A stretch of 64,000 nucleotides of DNA from contig OY728130.1 of the NCBI GenBank assembly GCA_963277665.1, positions 426,919,101 through 426,983,100 of the forward strand. The letters run 5' to 3'. Below, piece after piece: positions 50,149-61,675 of this stretch; the stretch's first letter is position 1, and each line of letters begins with the position of its first letter. The DNA is from Viscum album. Lineage: Eukaryota; Streptophyta; Magnoliopsida; Santalales; Viscaceae. Made by a program: the position numbers and the translations under genes. Under the pieces are notes generated by a model. It was not told the DNA's origin. It did not search any database and saw only the letters and a list, made by a program, of their open reading frames with translations.

Positions 50149-52520
50149 GAATTTTTATAGTGGTTAATATCTAAACGATCATAGGCCATTATTCACACAC
50201 CTGACTTGTGTATGGAGCCAACTGTGGTATATCAATTTCTAAATAGAGTGAAAACTCTTTACATCCTCATTTCTCACAAATGTATCATTTACCTAATTCC
50301 CATGTATTTTTTGGGTTCATAAAAAATACATCACGTTACAAGAGAAGATACATCCTAGTTTCTTAGTGGTGCAATCTTAATCTCTTACCATTTTGGGTTT
50401 TAAACAAGACCCATTATTTTATAGTAGAAAACATATCATGATCTTATATAAGTCAATAACCAAGCTATATATTTATAGTCTTATTCCTATGGTTTTATAT
50501 ATTATGGTTCAATTAAAACCCAGTCTTCTAATTGGACAAACAAAACCTGAACTCGTACAATATCAACCCTTTACTCTATAGTTTTATTGTTTAATAAAAG
50601 GATAATCCTTAAAGGGTATTGAATATATATAGATATTCCATTTCTTATGGTAGAATACAAATATCCAAGATTCAATGGGTGTGATAAATATAAATTAGAT
50701 AGATACAATGTAAGGAAAGAATTAAACAATTCAACCGAGTCAATAATTGTTGATGAAGACAGATTTTTTTCATGAGGTAGTCCTCAAGAACATCAACATT
50801 TTAAAATTGTGAATCCTAAGAAAATAGAATGTTTCTTAAGATATTATTTAACTGATGAAGACCAATTACTTAAGGGAAAATTATATATCACATAATGGAA
50901 AAGTAAGAGTCACATATATATTATTCCATAACATTTTTTGTTAATTTTATGAAATAAAAATAACTATTATCTACAATTTAAAATCCATGATTCTATTTCA
51001 TAAATTTCAGAAATAAATTCCATACTTGAGAGAAACTTATAACTATTATTTATATATTGTAAAATAAAATCCATATTTTATAAATTATAGCATTGTAATA
51101 ATAAAAAATTAATACAATAATATAATATTGATAGAAAATTCATCGTGAAATTATAATAAATCAGTTGAGACTTATTCCTCATATTCCAAAAAATCTAATG
51201 TGAACATTATATTCTATATATAATCATATTTTTATTCTTATTTTTTAAAAAAATTATTTACATGTAGTTTCATAAAATAAAGATAATTAATATTCATTTG
51301 AGTTTACTTTCAATATTTTGTAACACAAAACAAAATCTATAGAAGATTAAAAAAAATAATATAGTAATTAGTAATACATCCTAATAACCATAAAAAATCT
51401 CTATCAATATTCAAGATAAACTCTTTAGATTCTAACTGGTTAAGTTTTCAATATCATATTTTCTAAAATATATGTATAGATATCCATACACACATAATCT
51501 CATGTAAATATTATTTAATTCATTATGAAAAAATTTAAAAAAATATTTATATGAGTTCTAGATAATTAAAAAGTAATTTCAGAAGAAATATATCTTTAAA
51601 ATCCTTATTATAAAACATCCAATATGTGAAAATCTGAGATATTATGAAAATATGAGTATAATTTCATGTTTTAGAACATTATGTAAAAAGTTGGTAAATT
51701 ATTCTCTAACCTTAAATTAAACAACAATAATTACTTCAGGTTAAATTATTTTACCCTTACAAAACTTTTTACCCTTATGTATCCTTCGAAGAATCCTTTC
51801 TACATTTACATGATATCTAGGTTACCCTTACATTGGTTTTATGAGAAAATTATATCACCAGTACATAAGTAAAAGAACCTTTTTCGTATCCTTATGAATG
51901 TATTAAATAGCCTTATGTGGGTATGGAATACCCTTATGTGATCCTCATATCACCCTTTCACAGGTATTAAAGAAATTATACCATGCTTACACTAGCATAC
52001 GGGTACCCATAAGTAATTTATAGAAAAACACTGGTACCCTTATCAAATTATATTGGCACCTTTACATAAGAATACTTGTATGACTTCATATGTTATTTTT
52101 TAACAGTATGTGAAGTTCTATTACCTTTACCCAAGTTAAATTACATTCACATGAGCTCAAACACCCTCATATGTGATAACATCCTTACATAGGTTTGGTT
52201 ACCTTTAAACATATATTGTAATTTTATATATACCTTTATAAAAATTTATAACAATTTCTTGACAATTGTACCTTTCTAAAAAAATACCATTATACAACCA
52301 TACATTTATGCGTGCATTGAAATTTTAAGAATGACTTTATATAATTAATGAAATTAAATTTTTACCTTTACAAAACAAATATAAAATAATAAATACCATT
52401 AATAACCAATATAAAATTATGATTCCCCTTAAAAAAATAGGTAAAATTATTCTTACCATTACATAACATTGTAATAGTTCTTTTACCCTTTTGTAACTCA
52501 TTAATACTGGAGGATACATT
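50149..52520. repeat. Diverged long direct repeat D, right copy (candidate LTR)
   Basis: Partner of 5127-7330; see that entry for anchors. It begins near ggaatttttatag at 50149 and includes the minisatellite at 51740-52510. Edges are approximate. Confidence 0.55.
51740..52510. repeat. Dispersed 'acccttatg' minisatellite, right copy
   Basis: Close to twenty cores of the form taccctta, tacctttac or acccttatgtg at spacings of about 30-50 bp. It is longer than the left array. Confidence 0.65.
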
Positions 52521-55122
52521 TTTTGTGCATATGATTACATTCATTTTTATTTATATTGATTACTACTCCTCTCAAGATATCTTAATATTATCACATTATT
52601 AAATGTTTAATTTTGTTCAATTACAATTTTTAATTTTGTTATATTTCTTAAATATTTTAATTTTGTTCTATTTAAATATACTTGTCATGATTATGTCATA
52701 ACAGTCATATACCTAATTTTCTTTAGATTTTATGTTTTACTTTTTCATAATATGGTCTTCATGATTTTTTATGTTTCAAATATACATATGTAATTTGATA
52801 GATAATAATATAATTAATATGTGGTTTATATTGTTCCCTATATAAATATTTATTGTACACTATGTAGACTTTTTCAACAATATTGGAAAATCATTATTCT
52901 CATACCCACATTTAATCAACATAGCCAATTTTCAGTTTCTTATTTTATTTGAATTTTTAAAATATATTTAGATAAATAACACCAAAAAGATTTGTTTTTT
53001 AAGATATATTATAATATTTTATACATTTCATTAGTAGACATCACCTTCAGATTAGATATCATTCGTGTACTCAATTATTTTGGAAGTCACTACATATTTT
53101 ATGTGTTATTTCTATGGTTTTTAGAAACTTTTTGATTCTGTTTCTTATGATAACATGTGTTTTATAAATCTTATTAAAGTTATTTATGATTATTTAAGAA
53201 TGTAATGAAAATTTAAAATTATAATTAAAAAATACTAAATGATAATTCATCTATTATTATGGCCATTTTTATCACTGAATTTTGAAAAGGAACTATGTTT
53301 TTAGTTTTCAGGATTTCCCTTACATGTGAAATTCACTTAGAGGAGAAATTCCTATAAATTATAATTTCACATACATGATTTAACTATTACATAATTATAA
53401 TATGTATAGAAAATAAACTATATGAGGAATTTCAATAGGTGAAATTAACTAATGTGGTAATTTTTTTATGTTATTCCATTATATGAAATTCTGATTTAGC
53501 TTAACCTTTGTATTATTTTCTTGTGTGGGAATTTTATTATTAAGAGAAAAACTCCGACATAAAAAACACATAAATTATTTTTTCATGTATATATAATCAA
53601 ACATCCTATAGAAAAGTATACACTGTTTCTCATTTTCTTTCATATTTTAATTTTATGTATATTTCTTCTTTAAATTGTTCTAATAGATTTATAAATCAAT
53701 ATTAATTATGTATAACCCATAAAATACATTTTCAATTTTTTAAACATGTTTTTTGAAGATCATAGGTTCTTCTATATTAAAACATGATACATAACAATGG
53801 AATACTCTAAAATATTTTTTGATATTTAAAATTGATTTGATCAATTTTCTGTTTCTAAATTAATATTAGATGATATTAATTTATTTCAAACCTATTTTAA
53901 TATTTTTACTGAGGTGTTATTATGTTTTTAATTTCCCAATATATTTACTACTCCTTTTATGTGGAATTTTTCTGAATTGTATATTTCAAATTCATTCTTG
54001 TTATTTTCATGGGATCTAAATTTAACATATTATAATGGATATCGATTCAATTATTTATAAAATGATTTCAAATAGGTTTGAACTAATCTTTATTTTTTAA
54101 TATTTTATTTTTGTGTTGACTGAAAATTATTAAATCATAATATATATATATATCTAATACTATCGTTTTAACTCTTTTTTTTCTTTTTAATTATTCTAAT
54201 GATATTTTTGATTGTGTAGTCCATATATCTTGGTATTCGAAGGATTTGAGGATTCCTGCAACAAATAAAAAGATATAAACTTATGACATGATGAGTGAAT
54301 ATGAATAAAATAGAAAAAAAGTATACTATATGAACTATAAATTGATTTTATAAATTGTTTTTTTAATTATATGTGATCTCTCAATAGATTAAAAAAATTT
54401 ATTCAATGTCTATTAAATTAATGATATAATCTATCAGATCAAATACTTGAGAAATGGTAACTATGTTTTATTATTATTCTATCTATTTCTTTTGTTTTAT
54501 TTTGTTAGAAATACTTATTCACATCTTTCATGTGCACTATACATTTTCTATTAATGCTTTTACATAGAACATAATTTTTTAACTATGGGTTTTTACTACA
54601 GGATTATAAATTTAGGATCATTCAAGTTGTGATATCATATTCAAATTTTAGGATTCCAATTTGGTTTTGACACCCAATATAAAATTATGTGATTTGTGGA
54701 GATCCATTCACTACTAAATTATATTATAATCAAGATGTGATTACACTTTAAAATTAGGGATTCCATAATGTACATCATTCCATGTAAAAAGGTATAAGAC
54801 TAGGATATGTCTAATTTTGACTAAACGATTATAAAAATCCATTTTATATCACTTTTATTTTCACCAATAACTAACTATTATAATTAACACCTCTAATCAA
54901 CAATGATAATTAATCCATCTTGTTAAAATTATAATTTGGTATATTCACCCATAAAGCCTTCATCCACTATATTTCTCACATATCAAAAAGTATCATTGGG
55001 TATCCCTATTTGAGAATACATTATCACATTCATTATATTTATAGATATAAAATAATTGGTATAATAGGTTGTCCTTATTAAGAAACGTTTATCTTCATTA
55101 TTATTTTTCTTTCTACCAAACA
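52521..55122 (+). other. AT-rich DNA, its right part probably the 5' LTR of element E
   Basis: The LTR of E must end at ctaccaaaca (55122), just before its primer site. Its start and its partner LTR were not found, so the LTR length is unknown. The rest shows no gene. A (TA)n run lies at about 54142-54154. Confidence 0.4.
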
Positions 55123-55124
55123 AT

Positions 55125-55138
55125 TTGTATTAGAGTTT
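55125..55138 (+). promoter_or_regulatory. Decayed primer binding site of element E
   Basis: ttgtattagagttt against tggtatcagagctt of tRNA-iMet: ten of fourteen bases agree, right after an LTR-like end (accaaaca). Confidence 0.65.
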
Positions 55139-55239
55139 ATTAATTTTAGAATTATCCAATCCATTTATATAATCCTTTTTTAATCTATCATATTCTTAGA
55201 AATCATATTCTATGAAAAATTTACTTAATATGAAATGAG

Positions 55240-56800
55240 TGGGCATAAATGATGCTTGGATTCCCCAAAATCTACTATACTTTGATGAAAATGATTATGG
55301 ATAATATTGATCCCTAACGGAGGCATACATAGAAAAATATAGAATCAATGTTCTGTACATCATGGAAAAATTATAAACACTTCCATAATATGTCCTAGAT
55401 AAACATAATATAAATTATGGTACTAGATATATTTTAGTTACATATATGTTAATATTTTATATTGTTTTATTAACATTTTTTTTGTCATATGTATACTTGT
55501 AAGATAGATAATTTGATTTGGATGATTTTACAAGTCAATCATCTTGGATAAGACCAATAAATTTGAACTATGCATTGAATTATTGGAGTTGAGTACCAAG
55601 ACATCATGATGACTGAAGATGAAACATAAATTGAATGTTCCAACGATTCAAAATTATTTAACATGGAATGAATTCGGTTGGAAAATCTTTGTTGAACAAT
55701 GTTCATTTTGAAAGTGTCATATATTCACTACCAAATAAATGGAACACAAATAAGGTTTCCATTTATGATTGAAATAATTTCAAAGAATATAATCTATATG
55801 AATTTTTTTAGATCACAAAAACAATATGAATTAGAATTAAAGACTATATTAGAATAGGAGAAGAAAAAAAAATAAAAGGTGTAAAATATAAATCTATAAA
55901 TTTTATCCTTGTTGAATATTCTAATTCTAAACTATAAGATATTAAAAAATAAGATATAGTTTATATTTTGAAGGGACTTTACAAGATAAATAAAAAGAAT
56001 GAATTCAAGAATTGATTTATAAGAAACTAGGAAACAAAAAAACACAATGGGGATAAAAATGGTAGTATTAATTATAATACTTTAGATATTGCATTTCTTG
56101 ACTGCAATAAGAAAGGGAATATCAATATTGATTATACAAAGGCTATAAATAAAGAGAAGTACAAAAAAATGATAAAAATGAATTGAAAACTAGTTATATT
56201 TACACTAATTAATATAATTCTAGTGAAGAATAAAAAATAATCTGTGAACTTGTGCTTCATGGATTCACAAGATATTTTTATTGATGTTATATTTTATTTT
56301 GGACATTCTGATTCTGTAGATTATTCAGATAATTTTAATGCATCTAAATTAAATGAATAAATTGAACGATTATGAAAATATTTATTCAAAACTACTGATT
56401 AATATGAAAATATTATAGAAGATAATGAAAATCATATTTTTAAGGATAATGAAATTTTTTTAAATAATTGTTGCACTTATCATTCTATAGTTCATTATAA
56501 TTTGAAATATGTTCATGGTCTGAAAAAAATTGAAAAATGATGTTAATAATCTTAAAAAAAGACTGTCTTCTTTAAATCAAGGTCATGTAAAATATTATAA
56601 AATATTTTCTTTTAATAAAATGAGTAAAAATATAGATAGTATTTGATATGAGAGGAGACAACCTCAATTGTATAAAAATAATTTATTAATATGAAAAATG
56701 GATGTGCTTCTACTGCTACATGTTTTAAATGTGGCATGAATGGTTACTATAAAAATTATCATTCTCATAGATTCATAATGTATTTGATATTTATAAAACT
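55240..56800 (+). pseudogene. Copia gag of element E, degenerate
   Basis: The N-terminal pattern WIPQNLLYFDENDYG is near 55258. The middle reads LNNVHFESVIYSLPNKWNTN then YELELK (about 55690-55840), as in the common copia gag ('..SLP..W..KV.....YELELK'). An acidic part follows (MDSQDIFIDVIFYFGHSDSV, 56258). The zinc knuckle CFKCGMNGYYKNY is at 56721-56759, where histidine and the last cysteine are both changed to tyrosine. Stops throughout. Confidence 0.78.
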
Positions 56801-57339
56801 ATATTTCTAAAAAATTATTATCAAGAGTACTATAAAATACTTGTTTAAACAATGTATGTGTACCTAAAAATTATATTAATAATCTGTTTAGAATAAAAAT
56901 TATTGATTATAAAAATTTTCATGTAATTTATTCTTTTTGGTAAAATCACTTTGATGACTCTAGAATGACATATGGTATATAGAAAATTAATTCTCTAGGA
57001 ATGTAAATTGAGAACCATCAAATTTTACCACTTATAACTCTTACAATGGAAGAACTATTAAACTTTAAAAAACATGAAAGTCAAGGTAAATGGTTTTAGA
57101 AAAGTTGATATTTATAATTATAAATTTATATTAAAAATTTATATGTTAAATTTTAAAAAAAAATAATTAGTATATATCAATAATTTTATGAAAGAGTGTA
57201 TGTTAAATTTCAAAATGATAAGTGTTTAATATTTAATTAATATTAATTATTATTTTATTCTAATTAAAATGAAAATAGTTATATTATTGATTTTTTTGAA
57301 CTAACTGTTCAATAAGTTAAGTGTTTGAATACTTTTTAT

Positions 57340-57660
57340 AATGATAATATTATTTGGAATTGAAAATTACATCATGTTAATTACAAAATGTTACACAAAC
57401 TCTCAAAACATGAGAATGTGTTACAATTACCTACCTTAATGAAAGAAAAACATCATTCTTGTGATTATTGAAATAAAGGAAAACAACATAATGTTTCATC
57501 GAAACCCCCCAATTAGATAGGTACTAATAATCCGTTATAGTTAGAACATCCTGATATATTTGGTCATAAATAATTATAATGTTATAGAGGAAATAAATAT
57601 ACATTAGTTATCATTGAGTAATTTAATATATTTAAATGGGTTTATGATCTTCATCAAAAA
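57340..57660 (+). pseudogene. Copia integrase start (element E), truncated
   Basis: The GAG-pre-integrase segment reads HVNYKMLHKLSKHENVLQLP, then KEKHHSCDY and NKGKQHNVSSKPP (57370-57510). After it come LEHPDIFGH (57545) and GNKYTLVII (57590), the start of the catalytic core 'L.HIDLFGP...GGK.Y.LVIVDDFSR'. The core ends at the CACTA border, so the second and third catalytic residues are absent. Confidence 0.82.
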
Positions 57661-57680
57661 ACAATACATTATCTGGATTT

Positions 57681-57990
57681 CACTATTGGAAACTTCACTT
57701 ATACCAATGTTTTTGAAGAGTGGGTATAACACCTAAAACTATGGGTATAGGATATACCAATAGTTTCATGAGTCGTGGACTCTCGTGACAGGTATTGAGC
57801 TAGACCCATTGTTTCTATAGAAACTGTTGGTATGTACTTGGATTTATCTATAATACCCATAGTAGTAGTTAAATCATGGGAATATATCTATACCAATGGT
57901 TTTATAAATCAGTGGGTATAGAATATCACAAAAAATATACTATACCCATAGTTTATTGAACCATTGGTATAAATATTGATCCCAAATAGG
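57681..57990. mobile_element. CACTA transposon terminus with subterminal repeats
   Basis: Begins cactattggaaac, close to the plant CACTA terminus cactacaagaaa or cactattggaaa. Within 300 bp are many copies, in both orientations, of a ~10-bp core (ataccaatggttt, accattggtata, gggtata, tatacccat), the subterminal binding-site arrays of En/Spm-type elements. The three bases before it are ttt. The other end was not found in the window, and no transposase was recognised, so this is a partial or one-ended element, or the second end is too diverged. Confidence 0.75.
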
Positions 57991-60160
57991 TTGTACCAAC
58001 CTTCTTTCCATCCCGAACCTGTAAAAAAATAACAACCACAAATAAACCATGATACAAGTTTGATATCATGAGTGAATGGATATATTTGACATACTAACTT
58101 GTACATAAATTAATTTACATATAAACATGAGTCATACCAACTTGTACATAAATCAATTAGTTATGTTTTATTTTGATATATGTCTTGTTTTTCTAAATTC
58201 CCCGTTGATTTAGTTCCCATGCTATGAGATTCTAATGTTCGAAATATCCTTAGAAAATTCATAAACTACACCATGGACAGCTGCAATGGGTTTCACCCTA
58301 ATCTAGGTTTTTTGTTACCATATAGTGTATGATTTTACTTGTAACATTATAAGTAGTATGAACTGCAACAATTATGAACAACTTCAACCAATAGGATTGG
58401 GATACACCAATCCAAAAAACATAAAAAAATAGTTCACAATTACTGATAATATAATAAACTAATAATGTGATATAAAACATCTTATTTATGTAGATAGTCA
58501 TACATATATTATACTATCAAGGAAATCAGTAAAAAACTATTAAGAACTGAAAATTTCAATTGAGAACACAAGATTTATTTCGGAAACTCATACACATATT
58601 AATGAGAAACTAGTTTCTTAAATCACATCACCATTTAAAAATAATAAATTTGATTTTGTAGTCTGATTTCATGATACAAACAGAGGTGTTTAACAATTAT
58701 CATCATCAAAAGAAATTGATATATTAAAACACTCATTTTAATCCCTCCTAGAAGATGTGTAATCAATTCTAATACTTGTCCAATCATAGTGGTTGAGTTT
58801 CTCTCCATTTATATCCTATTGAACTAGTCTATCCATGGCCATTCTAGTATGGTCCCCTTCATCTTGAGTCCATGTAGATTTCTTGAAGTTTCTGCACTTT
58901 TTGCATGATGTGTTTGATATTCTCTGTTATATCCCCATGTTTTGGTCTCACTTTTTGGTTGGTGTAAACTCATAACACCTCGATCATGTATTGTAATACT
59001 TTTTATTTTATAAATTTATTTGGGGAATGAATTGGGTGACCAATTCATGTGTATGTTTATATTACAAAAAGAACAATCCAATCCACCTAGAATAGTATAG
59101 TGATATTTTTAGTCGATTCGAGGAAAAAATTTTCCTTTTAATTTATAGAATGTATTTTGATGTGAAATAATTGAAGTACAATTGACTGAAACCTATTGGA
59201 GGGTAATAATGGTTTTAATATGAATTTCAAACCAAAATATCTAGTGTATGATAGTGTATTTTTTGGACCAAGGTATTTCTATAGTAGCATTAGGATGATG
59301 TCTAATAATCAACTGAAACAATGTATAATAGCTCATGATCTGATATTATGTTATTGAATTAGTAATGAATGTGGAATTACTTTTAGTAGTCCCAATACAT
59401 TACCATTTATCTAAATTTTATACCGATAGTATTTCTAAAATTAATATATATTTCATGGTCTCCTACATCTCCTCATTAGAATTTACAATGTCTACAATCT
59501 TTATTCCAAGGAATTCACAATTAATTCCTTGACATCCCCAATCCATGAAAATTTATTATATGTTTCTTATTTACTCCCAATGTTTAGATATATTAATGAC
59601 CTAGTTAGACTCTAATATAAGAATGACTAGGATGGACTAAAGGTATAGGCTTTTCCCACACGCTAGGAAATGTTTCTGGGCATCAAAGAATCACCACCTT
59701 AGAACGATTTATCAAAGATTAGTCTATTTAAAATAGTAGTATAAAATTATTAAAATTTCAACAAAATTCATTCATACAATATAATTCCAAAAATGATGGA
59801 AAAGAAAATAAATATAAGAAACTAGAATAATGGTACAATTAAATGAAAAACACTAATTTATAACTCAAATACCCCAATCTCCCTCCCCTACCATGAAAGC
59901 TACGTAGCCACATTCAGTTCCCTTCTAACCCCAAAGTGTAATATAACTACCCTATACCTATATAAAATGATAAATTTCCTACATGATCAACATGATAAAG
60001 AAAATAAAATAAAAACTAAGCTACAACGTACCTGTATCATGTGACTATAAAAGTCACCACCCAACATATAAGGACCACAATACCCCATGGGTCAAAACTT
60101 GTTCTTGCAAGAAAGGGGAAATAATATTATAATAGAAAATGAGGATGTGGTTAAGTCTAT
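57991..60160. other. Unassigned DNA right of the CACTA terminus
   Basis: Would be the interior of the CACTA element if it extends. No transposase domain was recognised. A less AT-rich patch at 58740-58980 and one at 59860-60110 are open to question, but neither gives a readable frame. The 65- and 67-codon minus-strand frames at 57909-58501 are of low complexity. Confidence 0.4.
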
Positions 60161-61380
60161 TTTTTGGTTAGTTTAGTTATTCTCTATTTTTTTGGATTAT
60201 GTAATGTATAATTCTATTTTTCTAATAAATTTTATTTTTGTTTTATATAGTACACATTAATTTGTTTTTGTATATATACATATTATTTTATATAAATCAT
60301 GTCTATTCCAATTGATTATATTCAAATTAATTTAGTTCTGTTCTATTTTTGTAATTTTTTTTCAATTTATATTTCATTTTAGGGTTTTTTCTATTCAATC
60401 TATTTTGGATTTAATTATCAAAGACAATTAAATGTTTGTTCATTTTTGTTTTATTCATGTTTTTTGGGAAATTCTCATTATAATTAGTTTATCTTTTTTT
60501 ATATTAACATGGACAATTTCATCCATTTGTGTTGAAATCAATTCAATTAATTATATTTGGTTCATATCAGTTTTGTTTAGTATAGTTTTTTCAATTTGGA
60601 TGGGGCCATATTGGTTTGATTTCATTATATTTGGTCCAATTTTATTCATCATTTGTAGTATCAGATTAGTTTAATTTAGATTTGTTTGTCATGGTTCTGG
60701 TAAGTTTCATCCATTTTTTCTATTTGAATTCGATTTTATTGATTTTGGTTATTCTAGATCTGTTTGTGTTGATCTGATTTACATTTATACCAGTATGGTT
60801 TGGATTTTTTGTGAATTTATTTTTAAAAAGTTTGAATATATTTTTTATATGCTTTCATTTTATCAATTATCGGTGTGTATGGTTCGAATTTATATTTGGT
60901 TCAACTCAATTTGGGATTACACATCTTAATCTTTTTGGGGTTGGTTTTCTGTGGTCCAGATAGGTTATTTATATTTTATTCAATGTTAATTGAGGTAGTT
61001 TATGAGAGATTTAACTAGATTATACTGATTATGTATAGTTCATTTTTTACATCATTATATGATTTCTTTTGTATCAAGTTAGATTTAATTAATTTGTTTG
61101 GTATAGGCCAATTTAATTTATTCTATACTCATTTTTCAATATAGACTTTTACTCATTATAGATTAATACATTTCAGATAATTTTGGGTTTTCCGACATAT
61201 ATTTTTTCTGATTCTATTAAAATTTTTATAATTCAATGTAGCTCAATTTTATATCGATTATTTTTTTTAGTCGAGTCTGTTCAAATATATTATTATAAGA
61301 AATCTATATCACTGTTTATTACAAAAACAGGGTCTAAAAAACAAGTAATCAATGCATCTTTAAATTTAATGTCCAATGCA
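60160..61380. repeat. T-rich degenerate short-period array
   Basis: Strong strand asymmetry: T far exceeds A on the plus strand, with G mainly in ggttt, ttggt and ttggat words and endlessly varied gattTGGTTcaattt-like units. This is a known type of plant low-complexity DNA. The frames at 60432-60674 and 61183-61383 are F/I/S/L-rich consequences. Confidence 0.7.
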
Positions 61381-61449
61381 TGAGGGAACCTACCTCAAAA
61401 TCAGGGCGCTCTATTTATGATGATGACATCATGGTTATTTCCTTTACCG

Positions 61450-61675
61450 CTTTCACACATATGTACATATATATATATATATAAACCTAGCCTCTATAAA
61501 CATATTTTCATGGAAAAAACTATATAAGGGTATCCTAACATATACTATTATACTTTTATATACACTTTAATATTACACATGTATGCATTTTTCATATATA
61601 AACATAAGAACACATATCCTATATATATATTCATATAGGTATGAGTGATTATATATATATATATATATTAGGGAA
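61450..61675. repeat. (TA)n microsatellite cluster
   Basis: Several runs of alternating T and A, the longest at about 61464-61482 and 61652-61668, joined by tatgtacatata-type DNA. Confidence 0.8.

Larger units (their letters stand above)
55122..57680 (+). mobile_element. Element E: truncated Ty1/copia retrotransposon
   Basis: Primer site, gag with zinc knuckle, and GAG-pre-integrase plus the first residues of the integrase core follow in order on the plus strand. The reading then stops at a CACTA terminus at 57681. No RT, RNase H or 3' LTR was recognised to the right within the window. Sequence flavour is like C but clearly a different, more decayed copy. Confidence 0.78.

Noticed and set aside
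60432..60674. 80-codon frame resembling a membrane protein
   Set aside because: The hydrophobic composition follows from the T-rich array (ttt, att, tct codons).
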